Shown one piece after another: positions 14,632 through 21,995 of a stretch of 36,337 bases of DNA. The translations under genes were made by a program, and so were the position numbers. Below the pieces are notes generated by a model. It worked only from the letters and a program-made list of their open reading frames with translations, was not told the origin of the DNA and searched no databases. Within the stretch, counting starts at the first letter, position 1. Every line of letters starts with the position of its first letter. The stretch comes from a virus, in IMG/VR virus record IMGVR_UViG_3300017989_004942, positions 1-36,337 of that record, one strand, 5' to 3'.

Positions 14632-14710
14632 CGGGGCGTGGCTCAGTCTGGTTTAGAGCGCTGCGTTCGGGACGCAGAGGTCGGCGGTTCGAATCCGCCC
14701 GCCCCGACCA
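14632..14710 (+). tRNA. tRNA-Pro (anticodon CGG), CCA encoded
   Basis: Full cloverleaf: acceptor CGGGGCG/CGCCCCG, D stem GCTC/GAGC with 11-base loop, anticodon stem CTGCG/CGCAG with loop TTCGGGA (anticodon CGG), 5-base variable loop, T stem GGCGG/CCGCC with loop TTCGAAT, discriminator A and encoded CCA. The 3' 58 bases are also the antisense end of the serine recombinase gene, which suggests the tRNA 3' half was used as an integration target and rebuilt by the element. A phage-borne tRNA is the alternative. Confidence 0.95.
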
Positions 14711-16191
14711 TCCTGCAAAACGAGCTTTTCGGCGAGAGCGTCGAAGGGCTTTCTCTTTTCCGTGCAAAGAGTTACGTTGGTCAGAGTACGGTTCAAACTC
14801 ACTGCTTCCAAGATATCGCGCCTGACCTCATCGTTTGAACGGCGCCAGACGTCTGCCGCCTGCTGGCTCCACTCGAAGACGTTCAGGGCCAGGTCCCCGC
14901 GATCAGGGTCAATGTCCCCCATCCAGCCCGTCACCTTCTGAAGGTCTGCCTGCTGGCCTTTGAGCTCTGCCGACTTCCTGTTGAAGACCTCCTCGTCGAT
15001 GACCCCGTTCAAGTAGGCGTCCAGCAGCTTGTCCTGCATCGCGTTGAGCTCCTTCTGCTTCCTGGCGAGCGACTTCTTCTGCTGCCTCTGCTCTAACGTG
15101 ATATCCTCGACCGCGGCCCTGAGAGCCCCCCGGAACAAGTCGGCCACCTCCTCGGAAGGCATCCGAAGGGCGGTTAGATCTTCGACAATGGCCTCTTCAA
15201 GGTCGGCTTCGCGCCAGCGCACGGTGGGATGGTCCGGCCCGGGGTCGTTGTTGGCGCAGCGATAGTAGACGTGCTCGCGCACGCCGCCGCGCTTGAGCTT
15301 GCGGCGAATCTTCTCCCCCGTAATGGCCCGCCCGCAGTAAGCGCAACGGAACAGCCCACCGGACAGCCCGAGGTTGGGGGAGCCCGTGCGGCGGTTCCTG
15401 CCGTTCAGGACGTCCCGGCATTTCTGGAAGGTGTGACGGTCGATCAGCGGGCGGTGCTGCCCTTGGTAGATTCTCCCGTGCCATTCGATCTCCCCCACGT
15501 AGAACCGGTTGTTCAGGATGTATGACAAGGCGGTGCGGTGGAAACGGGGCTGACTGGTCCTGTAGACGTGCCCCTCGTTCTCCAGCACGTTTGCCAGCGC
15601 CTTGAACGTGACGTCTCCGCGTGAGTACAGCTCGAATATGCGGACCACGGCAGGCGCCTGCTCGGAGTCGGGTTGGACGGGTTCGTCGCGGTCTCCCGGC
15701 ACGTTCACGTAGCCGTAGGGCGCATGCCCGGCGATCCATCCCTGCCGCACCCGCTCGTCCATGCCCTTCAGCACCTCCTGGCGGAGGTTGTCGGAGTAGT
15801 ATTGGGCCACCGCTGCCATCACGTTGAACGAGAGCGCGCCAGCCGGTCCCTTGCCAAACTGGTTGTCCACGAAGCACAGCCGCACCCCGCACTCGTCCTC
15901 GAGTTCCTGAAGCCGAACGGCATCCCGCATGTTGCGGCAGACGCGGTCGAGCTTGTGGCTCAAGATCGCACCGATCGAGTCCTTGCCCGCGTTCTTCTTC
16001 ACCCATCGGAGCATCTGCCTGAAGATCGCCCGGTCCGCCCCGCGCTTGGCCGACTCCGCGACCGCGAACTCCTTGACTACGCGCCATCCTTCCTGCGTCG
16101 CTTTGTCCCTTGTGGCGCGCAGTTGTGCATCGATGGAATACCCCTCCCTTTGCTCACGCGACGACACCCTCGCCCAGATGAGTACGTTCAT
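14653..16191 (-). CDS. Large serine recombinase (integrase), 3' end antisense to tRNA-Pro
   Basis: 512 residues; ATG at 16191 with AGGAGG 9 bases upstream, overlapping the stop of the preceding small gene (ATGA). Catalyses site-specific integration or excision through a covalent serine link. The resolvase domain is residues 1-140 with the catalytic Ser10 in ARVSSREQ. The recombinase domain is about 150-265 (HAPYGY, ALSYILNNRFYVGEI). A zinc ribbon starts at FRCAYCG (282-287) and includes YYRC (309-312). A coiled coil runs about 365-420. The normal end KRKPFDALAEKL (479-490) is followed by about 20 residues (ending RIRTADLCVPNAAL) read from the antisense of the tRNA. That is typical where an att core lies in a tRNA and the integrase frame continues across it. 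By eye this region is less GC-rich than the late genes. Confidence 0.92.
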   Translation of the reverse strand: MNVLIWARVSSREQREGYSIDAQLRATRDKATQEGWRVVKEFAVAESAKRGADRAIFRQMLRWVKKNAGKDSIGAILSHKLDRVCRNMRDAVRLQELEDECGVRLCFVDNQFGKGPAGALSFNVMAAVAQYYSDNLRQEVLKGMDERVRQGWIAGHAPYGYVNVPGDRDEPVQPDSEQAPAVVRIFELYSRGDVTFKALANVLENEGHVYRTSQPRFHRTALSYILNNRFYVGEIEWHGRIYQGQHRPLIDRHTFQKCRDVLNGRNRRTGSPNLGLSGGLFRCAYCGRAITGEKIRRKLKRGGVREHVYYRCANNDPGPDHPTVRWREADLEEAIVEDLTALRMPSEEVADLFRGALRAAVEDITLEQRQQKKSLARKQKELNAMQDKLLDAYLNGVIDEEVFNRKSAELKGQQADLQKVTGWMGDIDPDRGDLALNVFEWSQQAADVWRRSNDEVRRDILEAVSLNRTLTNVTLCTEKRKPFDALAEKLVLQDGRGGRIRTADLCVPNAAL

Positions 16192-16466
16192 CCCTCTTCG
16201 CCTCCTGTCTTCGCCTTGATGAGCGCACAGGCCAGCCTTCTGATGTTCATCAGAATCTCCACGGCCTCCTCGGCCGTCACGACCCGACCATAAGCGTTCG
16301 TGAAGACCTGGCGCGTCTCCCGGAGGAGATCCTCGGTTATCCAACCCGCAGACAGCGGGACCTCCGAGGAGGCGCGTCTTCCCCCTTCATGTTGCTCAAT
16401 CTCGCCGGGAAATCCAGGGGATTCTGGCCGACTTCTCACGCCTCTGCGCTCCTGGGCGAAGGTCAT
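16188..16466 (-). CDS. Small conserved recombinase-partner protein
   Basis: 92 residues from an ATG overlapping the upstream TGA (ATGA); a GTG at 16478 is an alternative. The N-terminal half is charged and flexible. The C-terminal half (WITEDLLRETRQVF, YGRVVTAEEAVEILMNI) resembles a family of roughly 60-100 residue proteins that I recall beside serine recombinases, with a pattern of a RET-VF helix, YGR and an EEA-EIL helix. Their function is unknown; a directionality or targeting factor is a reasonable guess. Coupled on both sides, so it is co-translated with the sigma-like protein and the recombinase. Confidence 0.55.
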   Translation of the reverse strand: MTFAQERRGVRSRPESPGFPGEIEQHEGGRRASSEVPLSAGWITEDLLRETRQVFTNAYGRVVTAEEAVEILMNIRRLACALIKAKTGGEEG

Positions 16467-17011
16467 CCGGTTATCCACGCATGGAGGCCCATGCGTTCAA
16501 AACGGCCACGAATGCGGGCGAGGGTGCGGTTGGCCGTGTGCCAGCCGCAGCGGAGGCGCCGTGCGATCTGCCCGATCGTCTCACCGTGCATGAGACCTTC
16601 GCAGACAGTCCTCTCGGCCGACGGCAGAGAGGCCACCGCCTGCCGGACGTCGAACCGAAGTGCCTTCTTGTCTCCACGGCGAAAGCGAGGTGAATCCTCG
16701 ACACTCTCTCCACTGGCCTCCATGCGTTCTTCCAGGCTCTCAAAGACGATCTGCTGTCTGTACTCGGACCGCACGTAGCCGCGCAGGCGGTTGTCTATGA
16801 GCGAGTAGAGAGCGGTTGATTCCTTCGCGCCGTTCGACTTCTCAGGGTCGTAACGGAAACCCACGATCTCGATAGCCAGGTTCTGAAGCAGTCCGTCCCA
16901 CTCGTGCTCCGGGAAGCCGAACCCGATGATCCGGCTCAGGGCTAGGTTGATCTTCCATCGCGGGATGCCGCTCTCGTAGGACTGAACGAGTTCCTGCGTG
17001 TGTGATGCCAT
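16463..17011 (-). CDS. Sigma-70-like regulator (region 4 helix-turn-helix)
   Basis: 182 residues from ATG 17011 (AAGGGAG just upstream; a longer frame from 17125 runs into the control region). The C-terminal 60 residues (AVASLPSAERTVCEGLMHG, then IGQIARRLRCGWHTANRTLARI) form a region-4-type helix-turn-helix. The central part (LYSLIDNRLRGYVRSEYRQQ) resembles region 2. It may direct RNA polymerase to element promoters, for example late genes whose promoter has a good -10 but poor -35. It lacks a clear full region 2/3, so an activator is also possible. First gene of the recombinase operon. Confidence 0.6.
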   Translation of the reverse strand: MASHTQELVQSYESGIPRWKINLALSRIIGFGFPEHEWDGLLQNLAIEIVGFRYDPEKSNGAKESTALYSLIDNRLRGYVRSEYRQQIVFESLEERMEASGESVEDSPRFRRGDKKALRFDVRQAVASLPSAERTVCEGLMHGETIGQIARRLRCGWHTANRTLARIRGRFERMGLHAWITG

Positions 17012-17095
17012 GTCTCCCTTCTTTCCAGCCAGGTAGTCAGTGTGTTGGGGCAGCGCGCCTTGCCTGATGGATTCATTTCTATCTGCAGAAAGGGG

Positions 17096-17198
17096 GACAT
17101 GTCTGTAGGGCTGTAGACGAGTCATGTCGGCGTGGGATGGGGCACAACCTGACTTGGGTCGGGGTCAACGTGGGGCGAAACATGAGTCATGTTGCCCC
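17096..17198. promoter_or_regulatory. Operator candidates in the divergent control region
   Basis: The 298-bp gap between the minus-strand recombinase operon and the plus-strand replication operon contains repeated CATGT boxes: GACATGTC (17096-17103), GAGTCATGT (17119-17127), and a perfect 7-1-7 palindrome AACATGAGTCATGTT (17179-17193) flanked by GGGGC and GCCCC to give an imperfect 27-base palindrome (17172-17198). This looks like binding sites for a dimeric repressor controlling both directions. No repressor gene is adjacent, unless the sigma-like gene fills that role. Confidence 0.55.
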
Positions 17199-17309
17199 CG
17201 CATCGGGCTCTACCTCAGTCGGCAATCTGACCCCCCTTCCGAGCGAATAACCTTCCGGACGCGGCGAAGTGTCGCCCCACCCTGAGGTTCGAGTTTCGGA
17301 GGGCAGTGC

Positions 17310-18125
17310 ATGCATAGTCTTTCCATCAACGACTTGCGCTTCCTCATCCGGGAGCCGGCCGAGGTCTACCACGCCAGAGGGAAGGACTACCTCGGCAGCC
17401 ATGACCTGATCGAGTTCATGAAGAACCCGCTCCTCTTCCACAAGAAGCGGGCGGGGCTTGTCACCGAGCGGGAGAGCGCGGCCTTCAACCTCGGCCGTGC
17501 GACCCACGTGCTCATCCTGGAGGGGCGCGATCGGTTCGAGACGGCGTACGCCGTCGGCGGGCCGATCAACCCCAGCACCGGCCAGCCCTACGGCGCCAAC
17601 ACGAAGGCCTACGCCCAGTGGGCCGAGAAACAGAACAAGGCCGTGCTGTGCGACTCCGACGCGGCGCTCATCGAAGAGATGAACGCCGCCGTGGGCCGGC
17701 ATGAAGCCGCCAATGACCTGCTCGCCGAAGGAGTGGCCGAGGGCGTCGTCCGCGTGGAGTACTGCGGCCTGCCCTGCCAGGCCCGCCTGGATTGGCTCAA
17801 CCCGAAGCGCGGACTGGTCGACCTCAAGACCTGCTACAACCTGGACGTCTTCGAGATGGACGCCCAGGCCTACCGCTACACCCACCAGATGGCGTTTTAC
17901 ACGGCCCTGCTCCTGGAGGCGTCCGGGCGACGATTCGACGTCCACATCGTGGCCATTGAGAAGCAGGAGCCTTTCCGATGCGGCGTGTGGCACGTCGGCC
18001 CGGACGTGCTGAAGCGCGCCCGCCAGCAGAACGAAGATGCCGTGTGCAGGCTCAGGGACTGCCAGGAGCAGGACGCCTGGCCCACCGGATACGAGGACGT
18101 GAGAGAGTTTCGACCCTACATCTAA
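17310..18125 (+). CDS. RecE-like PD-(D/E)XK exonuclease
   Basis: 271 residues; ATG at 17310 with GGAGG 7 bases upstream. Belongs by pattern to the RecE C-terminal / DUF3799 nuclease group that resects double-strand ends for phage recombination. Motifs: early helix SHDLIEFMKNPLLFHKK, FNLGRATHVLILEG (59-72), then the catalytic core with Asp161 (QARLDWL) and Asp171-x-Lys173 (LVDLKTC), and a following QAYRYTHQMAFY helix. First gene of the replication-recombination operon and directly before a Sak4-like annealase, the usual exonuclease plus annealing-protein pair. Confidence 0.85.
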   Translation: MHSLSINDLRFLIREPAEVYHARGKDYLGSHDLIEFMKNPLLFHKKRAGLVTERESAAFNLGRATHVLILEGRDRFETAYAVGGPINPSTGQPYGANTKAYAQWAEKQNKAVLCDSDAALIEEMNAAVGRHEAANDLLAEGVAEGVVRVEYCGLPCQARLDWLNPKRGLVDLKTCYNLDVFEMDAQAYRYTHQMAFYTALLLEASGRRFDVHIVAIEKQEPFRCGVWHVGPDVLKRARQQNEDAVCRLRDCQEQDAWPTGYEDVREFRPYI

Positions 18126-18143
18126 GCGGAAGGAGGACGGAAC

Positions 18144-18941
18144 GTGACAGCGTTACTCAAGCAGGTCCAGAGCGGGCGCATCCCCGCTCCCCGGCGCACG
18201 ATGCTCTACGGCGTCCACGGCGTCGGCAAGTCGACGTGGGCGTCGCAGAGCGACGGCCCGATCTTCATCCAGACCGAGGACGGCCTTGGGGAAGTCGAGT
18301 GCGACAAGTTCCCCCTGGCCGAGGACTACGCCCAGGTGATTCAGGCCCTGTCGGAGCTGTATTCCGAGGAGCACTCCTACCGGACGGTCGTGGTGGACAG
18401 CCTCGACTGGCTGGAGAGGCTGATCTGGGCGGAGGTCTGCCGCAAGCGCTCCGTCGAGTCCATCGAGGACATCGGCTACGCGAAGGGCTACATCTTCGCG
18501 CTCACCCAGTGGCGCGAGGTCCTGGACGGGCTGACGGCGCTGCGCAACGAGCGCGGCATGGCGGTCATCCTGATCGCCCACTGCCAAATCGAGAAGTTTG
18601 AGAACCCCGAGACGGACAGCTACGACCGCTACGCCCCGCGCCTGCACAAGCATGCCAGCGCGATGGTGCAGGAATGGTGTGATGCGGTGCTGTTCGCCAC
18701 CTACAAGGTCCACACCAAGCAGGTGGACGAGGGGTTCGGGCGCACGAAGGCGAAGGGCATCGGCACGGGCGAGCGGATCGTTCGCACCAGCGAGCGTCCC
18801 GCCCACGTGGCGAAGAACCGCCTGGACCTGCCCGACGAGCTTCCCCTCGACTACCGGGCCTTCGCCCAGCACCTGCCTTCGCCGAAGGGTACGGCAGGCA
18901 AGTCCGCCCAGCACACGGAAGGAGACGAGACCAATGGCTGA
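18144..18941 (+). CDS. Sak4-like RecA-fold single-strand annealing ATPase
   Basis: 265 residues from GTG 18144 (GGAGG 7 bases upstream). Walker A is GVHGVGKST (23-31) and Walker B YRTVVVDSLDWL (79-90). The later IAHCQIEKFENPETDSYDRY and a long LFATYK segment are typical of the phage AAA_24 / Sak4 family, ATPases that promote strand annealing with SSB. The neighbours (RecE-like nuclease upstream, DUF669 SSB-like protein overlapping downstream) fit a complete recombination cassette. Its stop overlaps the next start by 8 bases. Confidence 0.85.
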   Translation: MTALLKQVQSGRIPAPRRTMLYGVHGVGKSTWASQSDGPIFIQTEDGLGEVECDKFPLAEDYAQVIQALSELYSEEHSYRTVVVDSLDWLERLIWAEVCRKRSVESIEDIGYAKGYIFALTQWREVLDGLTALRNERGMAVILIAHCQIEKFENPETDSYDRYAPRLHKHASAMVQEWCDAVLFATYKVHTKQVDEGFGRTKAKGIGTGERIVRTSERPAHVAKNRLDLPDELPLDYRAFAQHLPSPKGTAGKSAQHTEGDETNG

Positions 18942-19383
18942 CCTACGCGGATTCGACGCGCGTGAAGTGGAACCGATGGAGACCTTCGAGCCCATCCCCG
19001 AGGGCAAGTACGTCGCCGCCATCACGGCCTCGGAGATGAAGCCGACCAAGTCCGGGAACGGCACCTACCTGGAACTGACGTTCCAGGTGCTCGAGGGCGA
19101 CTACAAGGGCCGGCTCCTCTGGGCCCGGCTCAACCTCGACAACCCCAACAAGCTCACAGTGAAAATCGCCCGCTCCGAACTGGCGGCCATCTGCAAGGCG
19201 GTCGGCGTCCTGACGCCGAACGACTCGACCGAGCTTCACGACCTGCCGCTGCAGGTGAAGGTCGGCCTGAAGCGCAGGGACGACACGGGCGAGCTCACGA
19301 ACGAGGTCAAGGGCTACGCCAAGAAGCCCTCGCCCGAGCGGGCGCCCCAGGCAAACAGCGACGCGCCCCCCTGGAGGCGCTGA
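18934..19383 (+). CDS. DUF669 single-strand DNA binding-like protein
   Basis: 149 residues; ATG at 18934 overlaps the annealase stop, with GGAG upstream. The pattern IPEGKYVAAITASEMKPTKSG, then YLELTFQVLEGDYKGRLLWARLNL and IARSELAAICKAVGV is diagnostic for DUF669, small OB-fold-like proteins found next to Sak4 ATPases and thought to act as phage SSBs. The C-terminus is basic with a Pro-rich end (APPWRR). A longer upstream extension of the frame overlaps the annealase and is not real. Confidence 0.85.
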   Translation: MADLRGFDAREVEPMETFEPIPEGKYVAAITASEMKPTKSGNGTYLELTFQVLEGDYKGRLLWARLNLDNPNKLTVKIARSELAAICKAVGVLTPNDSTELHDLPLQVKVGLKRRDDTGELTNEVKGYAKKPSPERAPQANSDAPPWRR

Positions 19384-19468
19384 TCTAGGCAGTGGGGATA
19401 CACGGGGGAAGACGCGCTTCGGCCATAGCCCTCCCCTGAGGACTTTGCCTTCACCGATGGCAGATGGC

Positions 19469-19639
19469 TCAGAAGAACCAGCGCAAGAACCCGAACGGCC
19501 ACGGGAAACGGACCTTCCCGAAGGTGCGACCTTCACCGTCCAGGGGTGTGGAGAATCCGAAGTACTTGGACCACCAGCTGAGACGCATCCCTGTCTTACC
19601 AAACGTGAATGGCCCAAATCGGAGTCGAAACCTCCCCAT
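19469..19639 (-). CDS. Small opposite-strand protein, DUF4236-like
   Basis: 56 residues on the minus strand inside the 354-bp gap between DUF669 and RusA genes. The start MGRFRLRFGPFTFGKTGMRLS has the FGPF...FGKTGxRLS pattern of small DUF4236-like proteins seen in phages and chromosomes, and the rest (GRTFGKVRFPWPFG) keeps the aromatic/basic style. The Shine-Dalgarno is weak (AAAGGGGG). If it is not a gene, the gap from 19384 to 19737 has no other content that I recognise. Function unknown. Confidence 0.4.
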   Translation of the reverse strand: MGRFRLRFGPFTFGKTGMRLSWWSKYFGFSTPLDGEGRTFGKVRFPWPFGFLRWFF

Positions 19640-19737
19640 GGTAACCCCCTTTCCAGCATGGACTTTAGCGCACGAGAGGGCATTTGTCAACCCATTACCA
19701 CGACACATGGCCAGCGCCCACCGATAGGAGCCAGAGC

Positions 19738-20088
19738 ATGCAGGAGTACGAACTGCCATACCCGCCGAGCGTCAACCACTACTGGAGGCGTGTCGGGCCG
19801 CGCACGCTGATCAGCCGCGAGGGTCGAGCCTTCCGGGAGAAGGTCTGTTCGATCCTCGCGGCATCCGGCGCGCCGCCCTTCACCGGTCCCATCCAGGTAC
19901 AGGTGGAGCTCTACCCGCCCGACCGACGCCGACGTGACGTGGACAACGCCATGAAGAGCCTGCTCGACGCGCTCGAGAAGGCGGGGGCCTACCAGGACGA
20001 CGGGCAGATCGTGCACCTGGAGGTGACGAGGTGCAGGCCCGTGGACGGCGGCAAGGCCATCGTGCGCATTCAGGAGGCCGGCCCATAG
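19738..20088 (+). CDS. RusA-like Holliday junction resolvase
   Basis: 116 residues; ATG 19738 with AGGAG 8 bases upstream. Cleaves four-way junctions made during replication and recombination. The family signature is present: PYPPSVNHYWRRV at residues 7-19, RRRRDVDNAMKSLLDAL (conserved Asp residues of the metal site in DVDN) at about 60-76, and QDDGQIVHLEVTR near 85-97. Length is typical for RusA. It follows the recombination cassette, so it would finish the intermediates those proteins make. Confidence 0.92.
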   Translation: MQEYELPYPPSVNHYWRRVGPRTLISREGRAFREKVCSILAASGAPPFTGPIQVQVELYPPDRRRRDVDNAMKSLLDALEKAGAYQDDGQIVHLEVTRCRPVDGGKAIVRIQEAGP

Positions 20089-20342
20089 CGACGGCAACCA
20101 GGGAAACACAGCGATGCAACCGCTGCGGGGAGGTGAAGCCGCTCAAGGCCTTCCGGCGGCACGCGAAGCGGACGTGCGGCTACAGCGGCATCTGCAAGGC
20201 GTGCCGGAAGGCGGAGTACGAGTCGTCGAAGGACTACTTCGGGCCGCTGCCGGAGCCGGAGGGATCAGAGGAATGGCTGGAGGAGGTCTGGCGGCGGGCG
20301 GCAGTCATTCGAGCGGAACGGGAAAGCAATGATGCAGCTTAG
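20031..20342 (+). CDS. Small zinc-binding protein overlapping RusA and helicase genes
   Basis: 103 residues from a GTG at 20031 that overlaps the RusA gene by 58 bases (GAGGTGACGAG upstream). The core has RCNRCGEVKPLKAFRR, then CGYSGICKACRKAEYES, a four-cysteine zinc knuckle like those of phage HNH-associated or packaging-associated proteins. There is no HNH triad. The 3' end overlaps the helicase start by 14 bases. The true start may be further in, because only the part after about residue 20 looks selected. Function unknown. Confidence 0.55.
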   Translation: MQARGRRQGHRAHSGGRPIATATRETQRCNRCGEVKPLKAFRRHAKRTCGYSGICKACRKAEYESSKDYFGPLPEPEGSEEWLEEVWRRAAVIRAERESNDAA

Positions 20343-21987
20343 AAGCTACCAGACCGAGTCGGTCGACGCCGTCTACGGGCACCTGCGAACGCGTGACGAC
20401 AACCCCTGCGTGGTGATCCCGACCGGCGGCGGGAAGACGCCGGTCATGGCACACATCTGCAGGGACGCCGCGCAGCGTTGGAGCGGCCGCGTCCTGGTGC
20501 TGGCGCACGTGAAGGAGCTGCTGGAGCAGACGGCCGGCACGCTGTCCGACATGGCCCCGGAATTGGACATCGGCATCTACTGCGCCGGCCTGAACAGCCG
20601 GGACACCGACCACGCCGTCATCGTGGCCAGCGTCCAGTCGGTCTACCAGCGCGCCGACCGGCTCGGCCGCTTCGACCTGGTCATGATCGACGAGGCGCAC
20701 ATGATCCCGCCGGACGGCGAGGGCATGTATCGGACCTTCCTGGGCGACGCAGCGGTCATCAACCCTCACGTCCGGCTCATCGGCCTGACCGCCACTCCGT
20801 ACCGCATGAAGACCGGCATGATCTGCGAGCCGGATCACCTCCTGAACCACGTCTGCTACGAGATCGGCGTCAAGGAGCTGATCGTTCAGGGCTACCTCTG
20901 CCCGCTGAAGACGAAGGCCGGCCGGCAGAAGGTCGACACCTCCGGGCTGCACGTGCGCGCCGGGGAGTTCGTGGCGAGCGAGACCGAAGCCCTGATGGAT
21001 CGGGACGAACTGGTCAGGGCCGCGTGCGCGGAGATCATCGAGCAGACGCAGGGCCGGCACTCGTGCCTCGTCTTCGCCAGCGGAGTGGACCACGGGCGGC
21101 ACGTGCGGGACGTGCTGCGGGCCGAGCACGGCGTCGCCTGTGAGTGCGTCTTCGGCGAGACGCCCTCGAAGGAGCGCGACGCGCTGCTCTCGGCCTTCCG
21201 CGCCGGCGACCTGCCCTACGTCGTCAACGTGAACGTCCTGACCACTGGCTTCGACGCGCCCAACATCGATTGCATCGCCATGCTCCGGCCGACGCTCTCG
21301 CCCGGGCTCTACTACCAGATGGTTGGGAGGGGCTTCAGGACCGATCCCAGCAAGGCCGACTGCCTCATCCTCGACTTCGGCGGCAACGTGCTGCGGCACG
21401 GCCCGGTCGACCAAGTCCGCCTGGCAGAGCGCTTCGGAAACGGCGGCGAAGCGCCGGCGAAGGAATGCCCGAAGTGCCACTCGGTGGTCGCCTGCGGATA
21501 CCGCGTCTGCCCGGAGTGCGGATACGAGTTCCCGCCGCCGGAGCGGTCCAAGCACGACGCGAAGGCCACGACTGCCGGCATCCTGTCCGGCGAGACGACC
21601 GTGACCGAGTACGCCGTAAGCGACGTCTTCTACGGCGTCCACCGCAAGCGCGACGCGCCCGAGGACCATCCCCGCACGATGCGCGTGGAATACCAGGTCG
21701 GGTGGCAGCGCCACCAATGGGAGTTCGTCTGCTTTGAGCACAGCGGCTATGCGCGTGCGAAAGCGGAGTCCTGGTGGCGGCAGCGCTCCGACTGGCCCGT
21801 CCCTGACACGACCGATGAGGCAGTGGAAATCGCCAACGCGGGCGGCCTCTGCGAGACGCTGTCCATCACGGTCAAGAGCGTCGAGGGCGAGAAGTACGAC
21901 CGGATCGTCGGCTACAAGCTGGGGCCGAAGCCCGTTAACGGCTGCGACCGGAAAGGCTACGTGCTGACCGAGGAGATCCCCTTCTGA
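20329..21987 (+). CDS. Superfamily 2 DNA helicase, RadD-like, with zinc ribbon
   Basis: 552 residues (ATG at 20329 or 20332). DEAH-type helicase: Q-motif-like RSYQTESV, Walker A PTGGGKT (31-37), DEAH (121-124), motif III LTATPYR, motif V-like NVLTTGFDAPNIDC and motif VI QMVGRGFR. A four-cysteine ribbon (CPKCHS...CPECGYEF) follows the core, as in E. coli RadD, and a C-terminal domain of about 170 residues has no known match. In phages such helicases help open origins or process recombination intermediates. It lies directly upstream of the primase-helicase. Confidence 0.88.
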   Translation: MMQLRSYQTESVDAVYGHLRTRDDNPCVVIPTGGGKTPVMAHICRDAAQRWSGRVLVLAHVKELLEQTAGTLSDMAPELDIGIYCAGLNSRDTDHAVIVASVQSVYQRADRLGRFDLVMIDEAHMIPPDGEGMYRTFLGDAAVINPHVRLIGLTATPYRMKTGMICEPDHLLNHVCYEIGVKELIVQGYLCPLKTKAGRQKVDTSGLHVRAGEFVASETEALMDRDELVRAACAEIIEQTQGRHSCLVFASGVDHGRHVRDVLRAEHGVACECVFGETPSKERDALLSAFRAGDLPYVVNVNVLTTGFDAPNIDCIAMLRPTLSPGLYYQMVGRGFRTDPSKADCLILDFGGNVLRHGPVDQVRLAERFGNGGEAPAKECPKCHSVVACGYRVCPECGYEFPPPERSKHDAKATTAGILSGETTVTEYAVSDVFYGVHRKRDAPEDHPRTMRVEYQVGWQRHQWEFVCFEHSGYARAKAESWWRQRSDWPVPDTTDEAVEIANAGGLCETLSITVKSVEGEKYDRIVGYKLGPKPVNGCDRKGYVLTEEIPF

Positions 21988-21995
21988 GAGAGACG

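Noticed and set aside
14410-14838. Plus-strand open frames crossing the tRNA (GVAQSGLERCVRD-like)
   Set aside because: This peptide pattern arises from translating tRNA genes; there is no start site or domain.
16192-16344. N-terminal extension of the recombinase frame
   Set aside because: It overlaps the small partner gene and lacks a ribosome site; the catalytic domain begins properly at the ATG at 16191.
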